In this document: positions 8,443 through 16,938 of the stretch, piece after piece
How the letters are laid out: each line of letters opens with the position of its first letter
Position numbering within the stretch: the first letter of the stretch is position 1
Origin: Pseudomonadota bacterium
Lineage (GTDB): Bacteria; Pseudomonadota; Gammaproteobacteria; Burkholderiales; Methylophilaceae
Assembly (NCBI GenBank): GCA_029556915.1
Contig: JAKQIT010000060.1
Span: 124,001 to 188,000 of the forward strand
DNA length: 64,000 nucleotides
Reading direction: 5' to 3'
Notes under the pieces: generated by a model
Told to the model about the DNA's origin: nothing
The model's database searches: none
Seen by the model: only the letters and a program-made list of their open reading frames with translations
Position numbers and translations under genes: made by a program

Positions 8443-8865
8443 ATGAAACTTATATTTATCTCAGTATTGTTTGTGACTTCTATTGTTGCACCTTCTTGCG
8501 CACTAGCCAACGGCTCAGAGGCATCTGCAAACGCTTCGCAAACGCTATCAGTAGGCGTAGGTTCTGTGGTGGTGGGTTCAGCTTCTTTGGTTGCGGCAAG
8601 CGGTCAAGTATTGGTTGAAAGTGTTGAAAAAACTGTGGATGGCGTGTTCATGGTGCTACAAGACGTGGGAACGGGGGTATCTGATGTAGGTAAATTTTCA
8701 GTAAAAATCACTGGCAATGTTTCAGGCGTAGCATCAGTGGCAGTCGGGCAAACGCTGGAAATTGTAGCGGAAACGATAGGTTCGGCGATTATTGCTTCGG
8801 GTAAAGTGATTGCTTTTATTCCTAACGAGATGGGCAAATCTTTGATGCACCATTCTGCACTATAA
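8443..8865 (+). CDS. Small exported protein, Ser/Val/Gly-rich, unknown function
   Basis: 140 residues from ATG 8443, preceded by AGGAG at 8431-8435; a longer reading from 8365 would sit inside the amidohydrolase gene. A clear signal peptide (MKLIFISVLFVTS, cleavage near ALANG) is followed by a low-complexity stretch rich in Val, Gly, Ser and Ala (for example VGVGSVVVGSASLVAASG), probably beta-rich or amphipathic. I recognise no family. Tight spacing on both sides makes it an operon member and a candidate periplasmic partner of the adjacent DUF2145 protein. Confidence 0.75.
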   Translation: MKLIFISVLFVTSIVAPSCALANGSEASANASQTLSVGVGSVVVGSASLVAASGQVLVESVEKTVDGVFMVLQDVGTGVSDVGKFSVKITGNVSGVASVAVGQTLEIVAETIGSAIIASGKVIAFIPNEMGKSLMHHSAL

Positions 8866-8870
8866 AGCAC

Positions 8871-9662
8871 ATGCAAAAACATTTACAAAGATTTTTAATG
8901 ATTTTAATGTTATTACCCTGCTTTGCAGGGGCGGGAACGGCCTGCTCAGAAAAATCGCAATCTGCTGAGACTGTGCAAAAAGCTTTTCAATTAGCTATTA
9001 AAACGCGGGATGCTTTAGATGCCAGCGGTGCACAAGTGGCATTAGTAGGGCGGGTTGGACAGGATTTATCAAAATACAATTTGCGCTATTCACATATGGC
9101 GTTTGTGTGGCGTGATCACCCGCAAGGGCGTTGGCTAGCTGTGCATGAGCTTAACAAATGTGGTACTGCAGAATCAGCGTTATTTAATGAAGGCTTAGCC
9201 AATTTTTTTTTTGACGATATGTTTGCTTGGGATGCGCTAATTGTGACACCGTCCCCCGATGTGCAAGCAAAAATAGTGGCAGAGTTAGCGCAAACCAGCA
9301 CGCTTAAAAGCTTGCATCAGCCACATTACAATATGTTAGCTTATCCGTTCTCAACCAAATATCAAAATTCAAACCAATGGGTGCTTGAAGTGCTGGCAGA
9401 TGCCTTGCAAAAGCCAGCACAGACAAGTCGCGCTCAATCGCAAAGTTGGCTAAAGCAGGCTGAATACAAACCAAGCAACTTGCACATTATGACTTTAACA
9501 CGCCTAGGTGCTCGCATATTTAAAGCCAATGTGGCCTTTGATGATCATCCAACAGGCGACCGAATACTGGGCAAAATTGAAGTGGCGACGGTGGAATCTG
9601 TTGCTAATTTTATGCAAAAAATAGACCCAGAAACAACTCAACAAACGCTCATACTCAAATGA
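8871..9662 (+). CDS. DUF2145-family exported protein
   Basis: 263 residues with a signal peptide (FLMILMLLPCFAGAGTA). It shows what I recall as the DUF2145 pattern: RYSHMAFVWRDHPQGRW, VHELNKCGTAESALF, GLANFFFDDMF and YPFSTKYQNSNQWVLEVLA. The arrangement (a conserved YSH strand, then a late helix with NSNQWVLE) resembles permuted NlpC/P60 folds, but the helix carries Ser/Asn where YiiX-like enzymes have Cys, so catalysis is uncertain. Start ATG 8871 is five bases after the preceding stop; the end overlaps the next gene by four bases. Function unknown in the family. Confidence 0.78.
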   Translation: MQKHLQRFLMILMLLPCFAGAGTACSEKSQSAETVQKAFQLAIKTRDALDASGAQVALVGRVGQDLSKYNLRYSHMAFVWRDHPQGRWLAVHELNKCGTAESALFNEGLANFFFDDMFAWDALIVTPSPDVQAKIVAELAQTSTLKSLHQPHYNMLAYPFSTKYQNSNQWVLEVLADALQKPAQTSRAQSQSWLKQAEYKPSNLHIMTLTRLGARIFKANVAFDDHPTGDRILGKIEVATVESVANFMQKIDPETTQQTLILK

Positions 9663-10468
9663 CTGACAAGCCTAAAGTAAGGTTATGGCATCGTGCTGTT
9701 TATATATTGTTAGGTTTATACATGTCTTTGTGCATGGTTATTTACTGTTATCAGGGACGTATGTTATTTCCTGCACATTTGGCAATGCCGGTTGTGGCAG
9801 ACTGGCAACCAAAAGCTGGAAGCCAAGCCTTTTTAGCGGGGCAATGTGGCAAGTTGTATGTAGCCAAATGGCCAGTAGCGAATGAAAAAGGCACGGTGAT
9901 GGTGTTTCATGGCAATGCCGAGAGTTTGGTGAGTGTGGAACGTCAAGTGCCGATGTTTCAAGCACAAGGCTATAGCGTGATGGCTTGGGATTACGCGGGA
10001 TATGGGCAATCTGAGAACTGTTGGTCTAGCGAACAAGGTATTTTACATGATGCCGAAATAGCTTATTTGTGGTTAGTTGCACAGACTCAATTACCCATAG
10101 TGATTTATGGGCGTTCAGTAGGTTCCGGCCCAGCGGTTTATATTGCAAGTAAATACGCGGTGCAAAAGTTATTGTTAGTTTCTCCGTATGACACACTTGC
10201 TAATGTGGCGGCTGAAAACATGCCATTTTTTGTACCAGTGCGTTATTTGATGCGCTTCCCACTGGATTCTACGCAATGGATTAAGCATGTGAAAGCGCCT
10301 ATCTACGCTATTCACGGCTTAACTGACACTTTAATTAAACCTGCACGAGCGTTGAAGTTGTTTGGGCAGGCTAAGCAAAAAATTAGCATTAAGTGGGTGA
10401 AAAGCGCTGGGCATAACGTAGATAGTGCCGCGCAATTTGAGCCTTGGTTGGCCAGTAGTTTGAATTAA
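9659..10468 (+). CDS. Alpha/beta hydrolase, membrane-anchored
   Basis: 269 residues overlapping the previous gene as ATGA. An N-terminal membrane anchor (AVYILLGLYMSLCMVIYCY) is followed by an alpha/beta-hydrolase domain: oxyanion region FHGNAES, AWDYAGYGQS, nucleophile elbow YGRSVGSGPA (Ser), acid in HGLTDTLIKP (Asp) and His in SAGHNVD. This resembles the YfhR/ABHD12-ABHD17 group of membrane-bound lysophospholipases and depalmitoylases. With Aas and LplT in the regulon, a role in cleaving or remodelling acyl chains at the periplasmic face is plausible but inferred. Confidence 0.82.
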   Translation: MTDKPKVRLWHRAVYILLGLYMSLCMVIYCYQGRMLFPAHLAMPVVADWQPKAGSQAFLAGQCGKLYVAKWPVANEKGTVMVFHGNAESLVSVERQVPMFQAQGYSVMAWDYAGYGQSENCWSSEQGILHDAEIAYLWLVAQTQLPIVIYGRSVGSGPAVYIASKYAVQKLLLVSPYDTLANVAAENMPFFVPVRYLMRFPLDSTQWIKHVKAPIYAIHGLTDTLIKPARALKLFGQAKQKISIKWVKSAGHNVDSAAQFEPWLASSLN

Positions 10469-10488
10469 TAAGAATAAGGGGCAATGTT

Positions 10489-13251
10489 ATGGAATGGGCG
10501 TTATTGGGTTTAATTGGTGTGGTATTGGGCGTCATGATGCTGGTCGGCTCGATTGCTGGGTTTTTCACGATGTTTTCTTCAGGAGAAAAGTCGAGAAAGC
10601 TTTACCAGCTAGAGCAACAGATTGAAAAATTACGCAAAGAAATGGCGCGTATCAGCGCGCAATTAGACACGCTCAAAGCAGACCAGTCACAAACTATCCC
10701 TGCACCTGCGGTGGCGCTCAAGGCGGCTGTCGAGCCAACGATTCTAGTTGCCACTGCCGAACCGCCTGTAGCGCCAGCAATAGTAGAACCACCAATAGAA
10801 AATGCTGTTCCTGCAATGGCGCAAACAGCAGTTAAGCTAGAAGCTACGACAAAAACCATAGAAAAAACCATAGAAAAGGCGGTAGCAAAACCTTATGTTC
10901 CGCCTCCACCAAACTTTATCGAGCGCGGCATCGCGGCAGCTAAAAACTGGCTATTTGGCGGCAATACTATGGTGCGTGCGGGTATTGTGATTTTATTCAT
11001 TGGGGTAAGTTTTTTACTTAAGCTCGCAGTAGATAATGGCATGATTCCTGTTGAGCTACGCTTGTTAGCGGTGGCTATAGGCGGCATGGCTTTGTTGGCA
11101 GTGGGTTGGCGGTTGCGCATCACGCGACCCCAATACGCTTGGGCCTTGCAAGGCGGCGGTGTAGGTGTGCTGTACCTCACTATTTTTGCCGCCATGAAAA
11201 TGTATGGCTTAATTCCACCAGGTGCTGCCTTTGCATTGTTAGCAGCAATTGCCTTTTTATCGGCGTTTATTTCCGCCAGGCAATCCGCCTTGCCGCTCGC
11301 CATTTTAGGCTTTGCGGGTGGCTTTTTGGCGCCTATTTTAACGTCAACGGGCAGTGGAAATCACGTTGGCTTATTTAGCTATTATTTAGTGCTTAACTTA
11401 GGTATTGCCTATGTTGCTTTGCACAAAAGCTGGCGTTCGCTTAATGTGCTGGGCTTTGCTTTTACCTTTATTATTGGCTCAATTTGGGGAGCAAAAAGTT
11501 ATACGCCTGCACTATTCTCCACAACAGAGCCATTTTTAGTTATTCACTTTTTACTCTTTACTACGATTGCCTTGCTTTATGCGCATCGCCAATCAACCAA
11601 AGCAAGTGATTACGTGGATGCTACCTTGGTATTTGGCACGCCATTAGTGGGCTTTAGCTTGCAATATGCCCTGCTCAAAGGCACGCCATTTGGTTTGGCT
11701 TATAGTGCGCTGGCATTAGGTATTTTCTATTTAGGCTTGGCGTGGTGGGTTCTGAATCGCCAGCGCGACACGCTTAAGTTTTTGGGGGAATGTTTTTTAG
11801 CGCTTGGCATCGGCTTTGTTACGCTCACCTTGCCTTTAGCCTTAGATGGCCGCTGGACTTCAGCTGCATGGGCCGTTGAAGGTGTTGGGTTATTGTGGGT
11901 TGGCTTAAAACAAAGCCGAAAATTTCCTGCATTTACTGGGTTGGCTTTGCAATTGTTAGCCGCGTTGGCCTTTATGAATGGCTGGGGTTTAACAGGGTAT
12001 AGTGGTTTTGGTCATCAAAACTTGTTCTTGGGCGTGGGCTTTATTGCGCTATCAGGTTGGGCTTGTGGGGCGCTATTAAATGGATATCGTCCAAATAAGT
12101 TTGCGTTTTTTAGTACACCATTAGCTTTTTGGGGTTGGCTGTGGTGGGTTGGAGCAGGATTAACAGCAATCAATGAGTTTGTGAGTGATGATAATTTCAT
12201 GCATGCAGGCTTGATTTTTGTTGCGCTTACTAGCGTGTTATTACCTTTTGTAGCGAATAAGCTGAAATGGCAACGCCTTGCGACGCTTTCCACATTATTG
12301 TTGCCAGCAATGATTATTGCTTTGTGTTGGGAATCTATTCTTACGCTCTTTAGTTATAGCAATTACTCTATTCTTGATCATAATGGATTTATGGCTTGGC
12401 CACTCGCCATGGGCGCCTATGCTTGGCTGATTTCACGTGATGCTATTTCTAATAAAGCATGGTTACGCGCACCACTGCTTTGGGTAATGGCGGCGGTTGG
12501 CGTACTAGTTTGGCATCATCAATTGGGGCAATATGTAACTGAATCACACGTATGGGCGCAAATTGGCTGGGGCTTGATTCCTATGTTCATTATTGGTGCT
12601 GTGACTTATTGGCAATTTGCTAAAAAATCTACGCTTAATATGCTACAGCAAACCAGTGCCCGCACATGGGCTTGGGTGGGGAGCTTGCCGTTGATGGCGT
12701 TGACGGTATTTTGGTATATGCATATGTCGCTTAATTCGAGTGGTTACGCTGCACCGTTACCCTATTTTCCGCTACTTAATCCGCTTGATTTGACATTAGC
12801 GGGTGCACTGCTGTTGCTATTGATATGGCAGCGCGGGCTAAGCAAGCATTTAGGTAAATTGCTACACATTAATCCTGTGTTAGCTGCTTTGATGGCCTTT
12901 GCCTTGCTTAATGGCATGCTGCTTCGCACATTACATCATTGGGCTGACACACCCCATTTATGGGTGTCAATTTTCAATAACTCAACAGTGCAAATGGCAT
13001 TTACCTTCTTGTGGGGTATTACTGCATTTGGCTTGATGTTGCTCGCGCATAAAAAGCATCACCGCTCTCTATGGTTGGTTGGTGCAGGTTTGATGGGCTT
13101 GGTAGTTGCTAAGCTGTTCTTGCTCGATTTAGGCCAGCACGGCTCAATTAATCGCATTATCTCGTTTATTGGTGCAGGTGTGATGTTGTTGATTATGGGA
13201 TATTTTGTACCTATTCCACCCGCAGAAAATAGTAATAAGAAAGAGGTTTAG
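10489..13251 (+). CDS. DUF2339 polytopic membrane protein
   Basis: 920 residues. An N-terminal membrane helix and short coiled coil (KLYQLEQQIEKLRKEMARI) lead to an Ala/Pro/Glu-rich linker to about residue 150, then NWLFGGNTMVRAGIVILFIG and more than 20 further hydrophobic segments. This is the DUF2339 pattern, a very large integral membrane family without an established function. It is followed one base later by a DUF3999 gene; I recall the two families as frequent neighbours, which suggests a complex between a membrane pore or scaffold and a periplasmic partner. Confidence 0.85.
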   Translation: MEWALLGLIGVVLGVMMLVGSIAGFFTMFSSGEKSRKLYQLEQQIEKLRKEMARISAQLDTLKADQSQTIPAPAVALKAAVEPTILVATAEPPVAPAIVEPPIENAVPAMAQTAVKLEATTKTIEKTIEKAVAKPYVPPPPNFIERGIAAAKNWLFGGNTMVRAGIVILFIGVSFLLKLAVDNGMIPVELRLLAVAIGGMALLAVGWRLRITRPQYAWALQGGGVGVLYLTIFAAMKMYGLIPPGAAFALLAAIAFLSAFISARQSALPLAILGFAGGFLAPILTSTGSGNHVGLFSYYLVLNLGIAYVALHKSWRSLNVLGFAFTFIIGSIWGAKSYTPALFSTTEPFLVIHFLLFTTIALLYAHRQSTKASDYVDATLVFGTPLVGFSLQYALLKGTPFGLAYSALALGIFYLGLAWWVLNRQRDTLKFLGECFLALGIGFVTLTLPLALDGRWTSAAWAVEGVGLLWVGLKQSRKFPAFTGLALQLLAALAFMNGWGLTGYSGFGHQNLFLGVGFIALSGWACGALLNGYRPNKFAFFSTPLAFWGWLWWVGAGLTAINEFVSDDNFMHAGLIFVALTSVLLPFVANKLKWQRLATLSTLLLPAMIIALCWESILTLFSYSNYSILDHNGFMAWPLAMGAYAWLISRDAISNKAWLRAPLLWVMAAVGVLVWHHQLGQYVTESHVWAQIGWGLIPMFIIGAVTYWQFAKKSTLNMLQQTSARTWAWVGSLPLMALTVFWYMHMSLNSSGYAAPLPYFPLLNPLDLTLAGALLLLLIWQRGLSKHLGKLLHINPVLAALMAFALLNGMLLRTLHHWADTPHLWVSIFNNSTVQMAFTFLWGITAFGLMLLAHKKHHRSLWLVGAGLMGLVVAKLFLLDLGQHGSINRIISFIGAGVMLLIMGYFVPIPPAENSNKKEV

Positions 13252-13252
13252 T

Positions 13253-14623
13253 ATGAGATTTTTTCAATCTTTAGTATTAACTTGTTTATCAAGTGCCACA
13301 TTTTTAACGCAAGCAGCGAGCTTTCAAATTGACAAAGTTGGTAATGAACCACTGTATCAATCCATATTACCTGTTGAGGTCTATCAGGCTAGCCGCAGCC
13401 ACCATTTGCAAGATTTAACCTTTACCAATGCGGCAGGTGAGCAAGTGCCCTATACTCTATTTGAGGATGAAGAGTTGCATCCTCAATCTGAAATCAGCCG
13501 CAACAGCCAAATGTTGGTGGCGCATCCTGTGACTGAAAGCCAGCTTGATAATGCAGCTGCGTTGCATATCCAGCTAAATCAAACAGGTCAACATTCAACA
13601 GTCGATATTCAAACAAACGCGGCAAGTAATACGAAAAAGTTTGCGTACTTGATAGACGCTGGCGTCAAGCACCCTGCTTTCAAAGCCCTAAAAATTGATT
13701 GGGAGGGCAATGAGGGAAAGCTGTTATCGTTTGAAGTGTTAGCCAGTGATAATTTAAAAGATTGGCATTCTCTTGGCAGTGGTGTGCTGATTAAGGTGGC
13801 CTCGGATAGTTTAATACAAAACACCATAGAAATTAGTGGGGATGATACATCGCGTTATTTGCAAATTCGCCCAACCGATGCTGATGCAACCATTATTAAG
13901 CAAGTGCGTGCTGAATATTTAACTGTGCGTTCGGCAGATAGAGCGATGCATGTACAAAAAGTTGATTTTATCGGGCGCGAACAAGACCAAAACAACCATG
14001 TGATTAATCTTGATTTTGAAGCGCAAGGACGCTATCCAGTTCAGTATTTACGTGTTGAGTTGCCACAGTTGAATACTGTAACCAGTGCACGCTTTTACGT
14101 GCGAAACAAATTGAGTGAGCCTTGGCAATATCTCACCACATCTTCGTTGTATCGCATTGAAAAAGACGGCAAGCTCCGCGCTAACCCAGATGTGCAGTTA
14201 AATACGACCATTGCACGCTATTGGCGCATGCAGTTTGATGAAGCCAATGGCGGCTTGGGTGCAGATAATCCATCGCTTTCATTAGCCTGGCGCCCACACA
14301 CAGCAGTGTGGAATGCACGCGGAAATTCGCCGTTTAAACTGAATATTGGCGACAACCCAAAAGTGGTTAATTTTGTAGATATACAAGGCTTAATTCCAGA
14401 TTATAAAATAGAAAAAGTCTTGCAGTTGCCAAAAGCAAATGTGGGAATCGCGATGGATGAAAATGCTAGTACATCAGCCAATACATCACGCCATAAACAA
14501 GATGCTTGGTCCACCGCGCCAGACTACAAGAGCTGGTTATTATGGGCAGGGCTTGCGCTGGGAGTGCTGTTACTTGCAGGAATGGCGTACTCATTGCTTA
14601 AAACTGATAACCAAGAAAAGTGA
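13253..14623 (+). CDS. DUF3999 periplasmic protein with C-terminal anchor
   Basis: 456 residues from ATG 13253, one base after the DUF2339 stop and with GAGG upstream; a longer in-frame reading from 13205 would overlap DUF2339. It has a signal peptide ending near FLTQAAS, then a long beta-rich periplasmic region including discoidin-like segments (LKIDWEGNEGKLLSFEV; SDNLKDWHSLG) and a single C-terminal helix WLLWAGLALGVLLLAGMAYS with a short cytoplasmic tail. This is the DUF3999 layout. It is the last gene of the first ArsR-headed segment; no strong terminator is seen before the repeat downstream. Confidence 0.82.
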   Translation: MRFFQSLVLTCLSSATFLTQAASFQIDKVGNEPLYQSILPVEVYQASRSHHLQDLTFTNAAGEQVPYTLFEDEELHPQSEISRNSQMLVAHPVTESQLDNAAALHIQLNQTGQHSTVDIQTNAASNTKKFAYLIDAGVKHPAFKALKIDWEGNEGKLLSFEVLASDNLKDWHSLGSGVLIKVASDSLIQNTIEISGDDTSRYLQIRPTDADATIIKQVRAEYLTVRSADRAMHVQKVDFIGREQDQNNHVINLDFEAQGRYPVQYLRVELPQLNTVTSARFYVRNKLSEPWQYLTTSSLYRIEKDGKLRANPDVQLNTTIARYWRMQFDEANGGLGADNPSLSLAWRPHTAVWNARGNSPFKLNIGDNPKVVNFVDIQGLIPDYKIEKVLQLPKANVGIAMDENASTSANTSRHKQDAWSTAPDYKSWLLWAGLALGVLLLAGMAYSLLKTDNQEK

Positions 14624-14673
14624 TGAAATTGACTTGTTTTAAAGGTCAGTTTAGAGGTGTCTTCATTTGAGGT

Positions 14674-14726
14674 GCTCTGTAGGCCAGTATCCATGTGGCT
14701 TGCGGAGGTGTTATTTTCTCTCGGGG
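14674..14726 (+). repeat. Dispersed palindromic repeat, copy 2
   Basis: CTCTGTAGGCC, the loop AGTATCCATGT, then GGCTTGCGGAG, followed by the TTTTCTCTCGGGG tail. The arms are more diverged than in copies 9 and 10. It separates DUF3999 from the promoter of the second operon. Confidence 0.85.
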
Positions 14727-14778
14727 CAAAATGAGCAGAAAAAGAGACTTAAAATTTAAGCACAAATTTAAAAAACGC

Positions 14779-14827
14779 TTGACATATAAAACTAAATAAC
14801 TAATTATATGGTTATATTGTTAATTAG
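14779..14827 (+). promoter_or_regulatory. Promoter and probable ArsR operator, second operon
   Basis: TTGACA (14779-14784) is followed after three or four bases by the same 21-base sequence found at 2084-2104 in front of arsR. Here it extends into an inverted pair, CTAATTA at 14801-14807 and TAATTAG at 14821-14827, about 21 bases centre to centre, as expected for a winged-helix dimer. This copy supports control of the transporter/ketosynthase operon by the ArsR protein at 2109. Confidence 0.7.
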
Positions 14828-14859
14828 CATGTATTCTAACCATTAAAAAGAACATATAA

Positions 14860-16215
14860 ATGAGCAGCCAATTTTCCTTAATGCAAGAGCAGCGGTTTCG
14901 TCCGTTCTTTTTAACGCAATTTTTGGGTGCGTTTAATGACAATGTATTTAAAACCGCGTTGATTACCTTGGTTACTTTTCATGCGGTAAGCATCACCACG
15001 ATGGATGGCAGTATGTTGGCCACCGTTATGCCAGGATTGTTTATTTTGCCGTTTTTTATATTTTCTGCTACCGCAGGTCAGTTGGCCGATAAGTATGAGA
15101 AGTCGCAGATTATCCGAATTGTTAAAGTGTTTGAAATAGGCATTATGCTATTTGCTAGTGCAGGTTTTTATTTACATAATATTTGGCTGTTGGGCGCGGC
15201 ATTATTTATGATGGGCATGCATTCCACCATATTTGGCCCAGTGAAATACTCATACTTACCGCAGCATTTAAAAGAAAACGAACTTATTGGCGGCAACGGC
15301 ATGGTTGAAATGGGTACGTTTGTGGCCATTTTGCTAGGCCAAGTGCTGGGCGCGTGGGCGGCGGCACAAAGCCAATATGAGATTCTAATTAGTATGGTGG
15401 TTTTGCTGATTGCGTTTATAGGCTACATTATGAGCCGTGGCGTGCCTCACTCGCCAGCGGCTGCGCCAAATTTGGCTATCAATTGGAACCCTGTTAGTAG
15501 CACTTACCGCAGTATTCAATTCATTTGGCAGCACCAAAATATCTGGCTGGCGATTATTGCTATATCGTGGTTTTGGTTTTTTGGCGCAACCTTGCTGGCG
15601 CAATTTCCCAATTATGCTAAAAAAGTGTTGCTGGGCGATGAAAGTGTCTATATTTTGCTGTTATCGGTGTTTTCTATCGGTATCGGCATCGGTTCGCTGG
15701 CTTGCGAAAAACTGTCTAAGGGCAAGGTGGAATTGGGCTTGGTGCTACTAGGCGCAATAGGGTTAACGGTTGCCACCATGGATTTGTTTTTTGCCAACAT
15801 GGCTGTCACAGACGCATTGCGCTATGCAGAGCCACAATCTGCCATTAATTTCCAGCAATTTTTAGGGCTACAACCTTTGAAAGGCCTCAAGCTCTTTGAA
15901 CACTGGCATCTTTTAGCCGATTTAGCGCTCATCGGGTTTTCAGGTGGCTTATATATTGTGCCACTTTATGCGCTGATACAAACTCGCTCTGAAAAAAGCC
16001 ACCAATCACGCGTGATTGCTGCCAATAATATTGTCAACGCACTGTTTATGGTGCTTTCGGTGATGTTTTCAGTATGGATGTTCAAGGAGCAGTTTAATAT
16101 TCCGCAATTGTTTTTGGTTACTGCTTTGCTGAATGTGCTTGTCATGGTTTATTTATGCTTTAGGCAGCCAGAATACTACAAGGCTTTTATAAGGTGGATT
16201 AAAACACGCATTTAA
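14860..16215 (+). CDS. lplT: LplT-like major facilitator transporter
   Basis: 451 residues with about 12 membrane segments. The N-terminus (RFRPFFLTQFLGAFNDNVF) is typical of the LplT lysophospholipid transporter group. The MFS loop motif appears as AGQLADKYEKS. E. coli LplT flips lysophospholipids inward for reacylation by Aas; here aas is encoded in the other operon with the same operator, so the pair is split but apparently co-regulated. The LplT assignment could be too narrow, since related MFS proteins move other lipids. It is the first gene of the second operon; the following gene starts three bases after its stop. Confidence 0.75.
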   Translation: MSSQFSLMQEQRFRPFFLTQFLGAFNDNVFKTALITLVTFHAVSITTMDGSMLATVMPGLFILPFFIFSATAGQLADKYEKSQIIRIVKVFEIGIMLFASAGFYLHNIWLLGAALFMMGMHSTIFGPVKYSYLPQHLKENELIGGNGMVEMGTFVAILLGQVLGAWAAAQSQYEILISMVVLLIAFIGYIMSRGVPHSPAAAPNLAINWNPVSSTYRSIQFIWQHQNIWLAIIAISWFWFFGATLLAQFPNYAKKVLLGDESVYILLLSVFSIGIGIGSLACEKLSKGKVELGLVLLGAIGLTVATMDLFFANMAVTDALRYAEPQSAINFQQFLGLQPLKGLKLFEHWHLLADLALIGFSGGLYIVPLYALIQTRSEKSHQSRVIAANNIVNALFMVLSVMFSVWMFKEQFNIPQLFLVTALLNVLVMVYLCFRQPEYYKAFIRWIKTRI

Positions 16216-16218
16216 CTT

Positions 16219-16938
16219 ATGCTAAAAAGCGTATTAAATTTTTTTCAATCAGGCAATGCGTTATTATTAATTGTTGCTAGTAGCGCATTTTTTCTAGTGA
16301 TCTATTTGCTGTTTGCATTGCTGGCAAGTATGTTAGCCAAGCTTATGAAGCAACCCATTAGTAATAAGCCCTTGCATCCTAAGCAAATTCGCACAGAAAT
16401 ATTGCGCTCAATGCGCACTATTCTGTTATTTGGTGTAGGCATGTTGCTGCCTTGGGCGATGCTAAAATTAGGTATTGCAAGCGTGACCGCAGAAGCGAGT
16501 ATGTTGGTGATTTTGATGGAGTGCTTGATGCTAGTGCTTTGGAACGACCTGCATTTTTATGCCGTGCATCGCTTAATGCATCATCAGTTTAAAAAGGCGC
16601 ACGGGATACATCACCAATCAATCGTCAGTACCCCGTTTGCGACTTATAGCATGAGCGTGACAGAAGCCTTGCTACTAGGTAGTGTGATGCCACTTGTGAT
16701 GCCTTTTCATGAATTTTCAATACAAGCACTGCTATTTTTACCCATTTGGTCGATATTGATAAATTCACTTGCGCATTCGAACTGCAATTTATTTGCAAAG
16801 GCAGATGCAGATTCAATATTAGGTTTTATTCAGCATCATCAAAATCACCATTCTTATTATCAAGGTAATTACAGTTTTTTCTTTCCTCATCTAGATCGCT
16901 GGTTTGGAACAGCACAAACGCAAAAAAGGCAAATATGA
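16219..16938 (+). CDS. Fatty acid hydroxylase / sterol desaturase superfamily membrane protein
   Basis: 239 residues with four or more membrane helices. The three His clusters of non-heme diiron membrane hydroxylases are present: HFYAVHRLMHH (His112, 117, 121, 122), HGIHH (His128, 131, 132) and HHQNHH (His206-211), plus LAHSN. The family hydroxylates or desaturates acyl chains or sterols using O2. The stop overlaps the start of the ketosynthase gene by four bases, so the two are probably co-translated and may act on the same acyl product. Substrate is not determinable here. Confidence 0.82.
   Translation: MLKSVLNFFQSGNALLLIVASSAFFLVIYLLFALLASMLAKLMKQPISNKPLHPKQIRTEILRSMRTILLFGVGMLLPWAMLKLGIASVTAEASMLVILMECLMLVLWNDLHFYAVHRLMHHQFKKAHGIHHQSIVSTPFATYSMSVTEALLLGSVMPLVMPFHEFSIQALLFLPIWSILINSLAHSNCNLFAKADADSILGFIQHHQNHHSYYQGNYSFFFPHLDRWFGTAQTQKRQI

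Noticed and set aside
10893-11303. 136-codon minus-strand ORF within DUF2339
   Set aside because: Antisense shadow of a convincing membrane protein gene; no plausible protein features.
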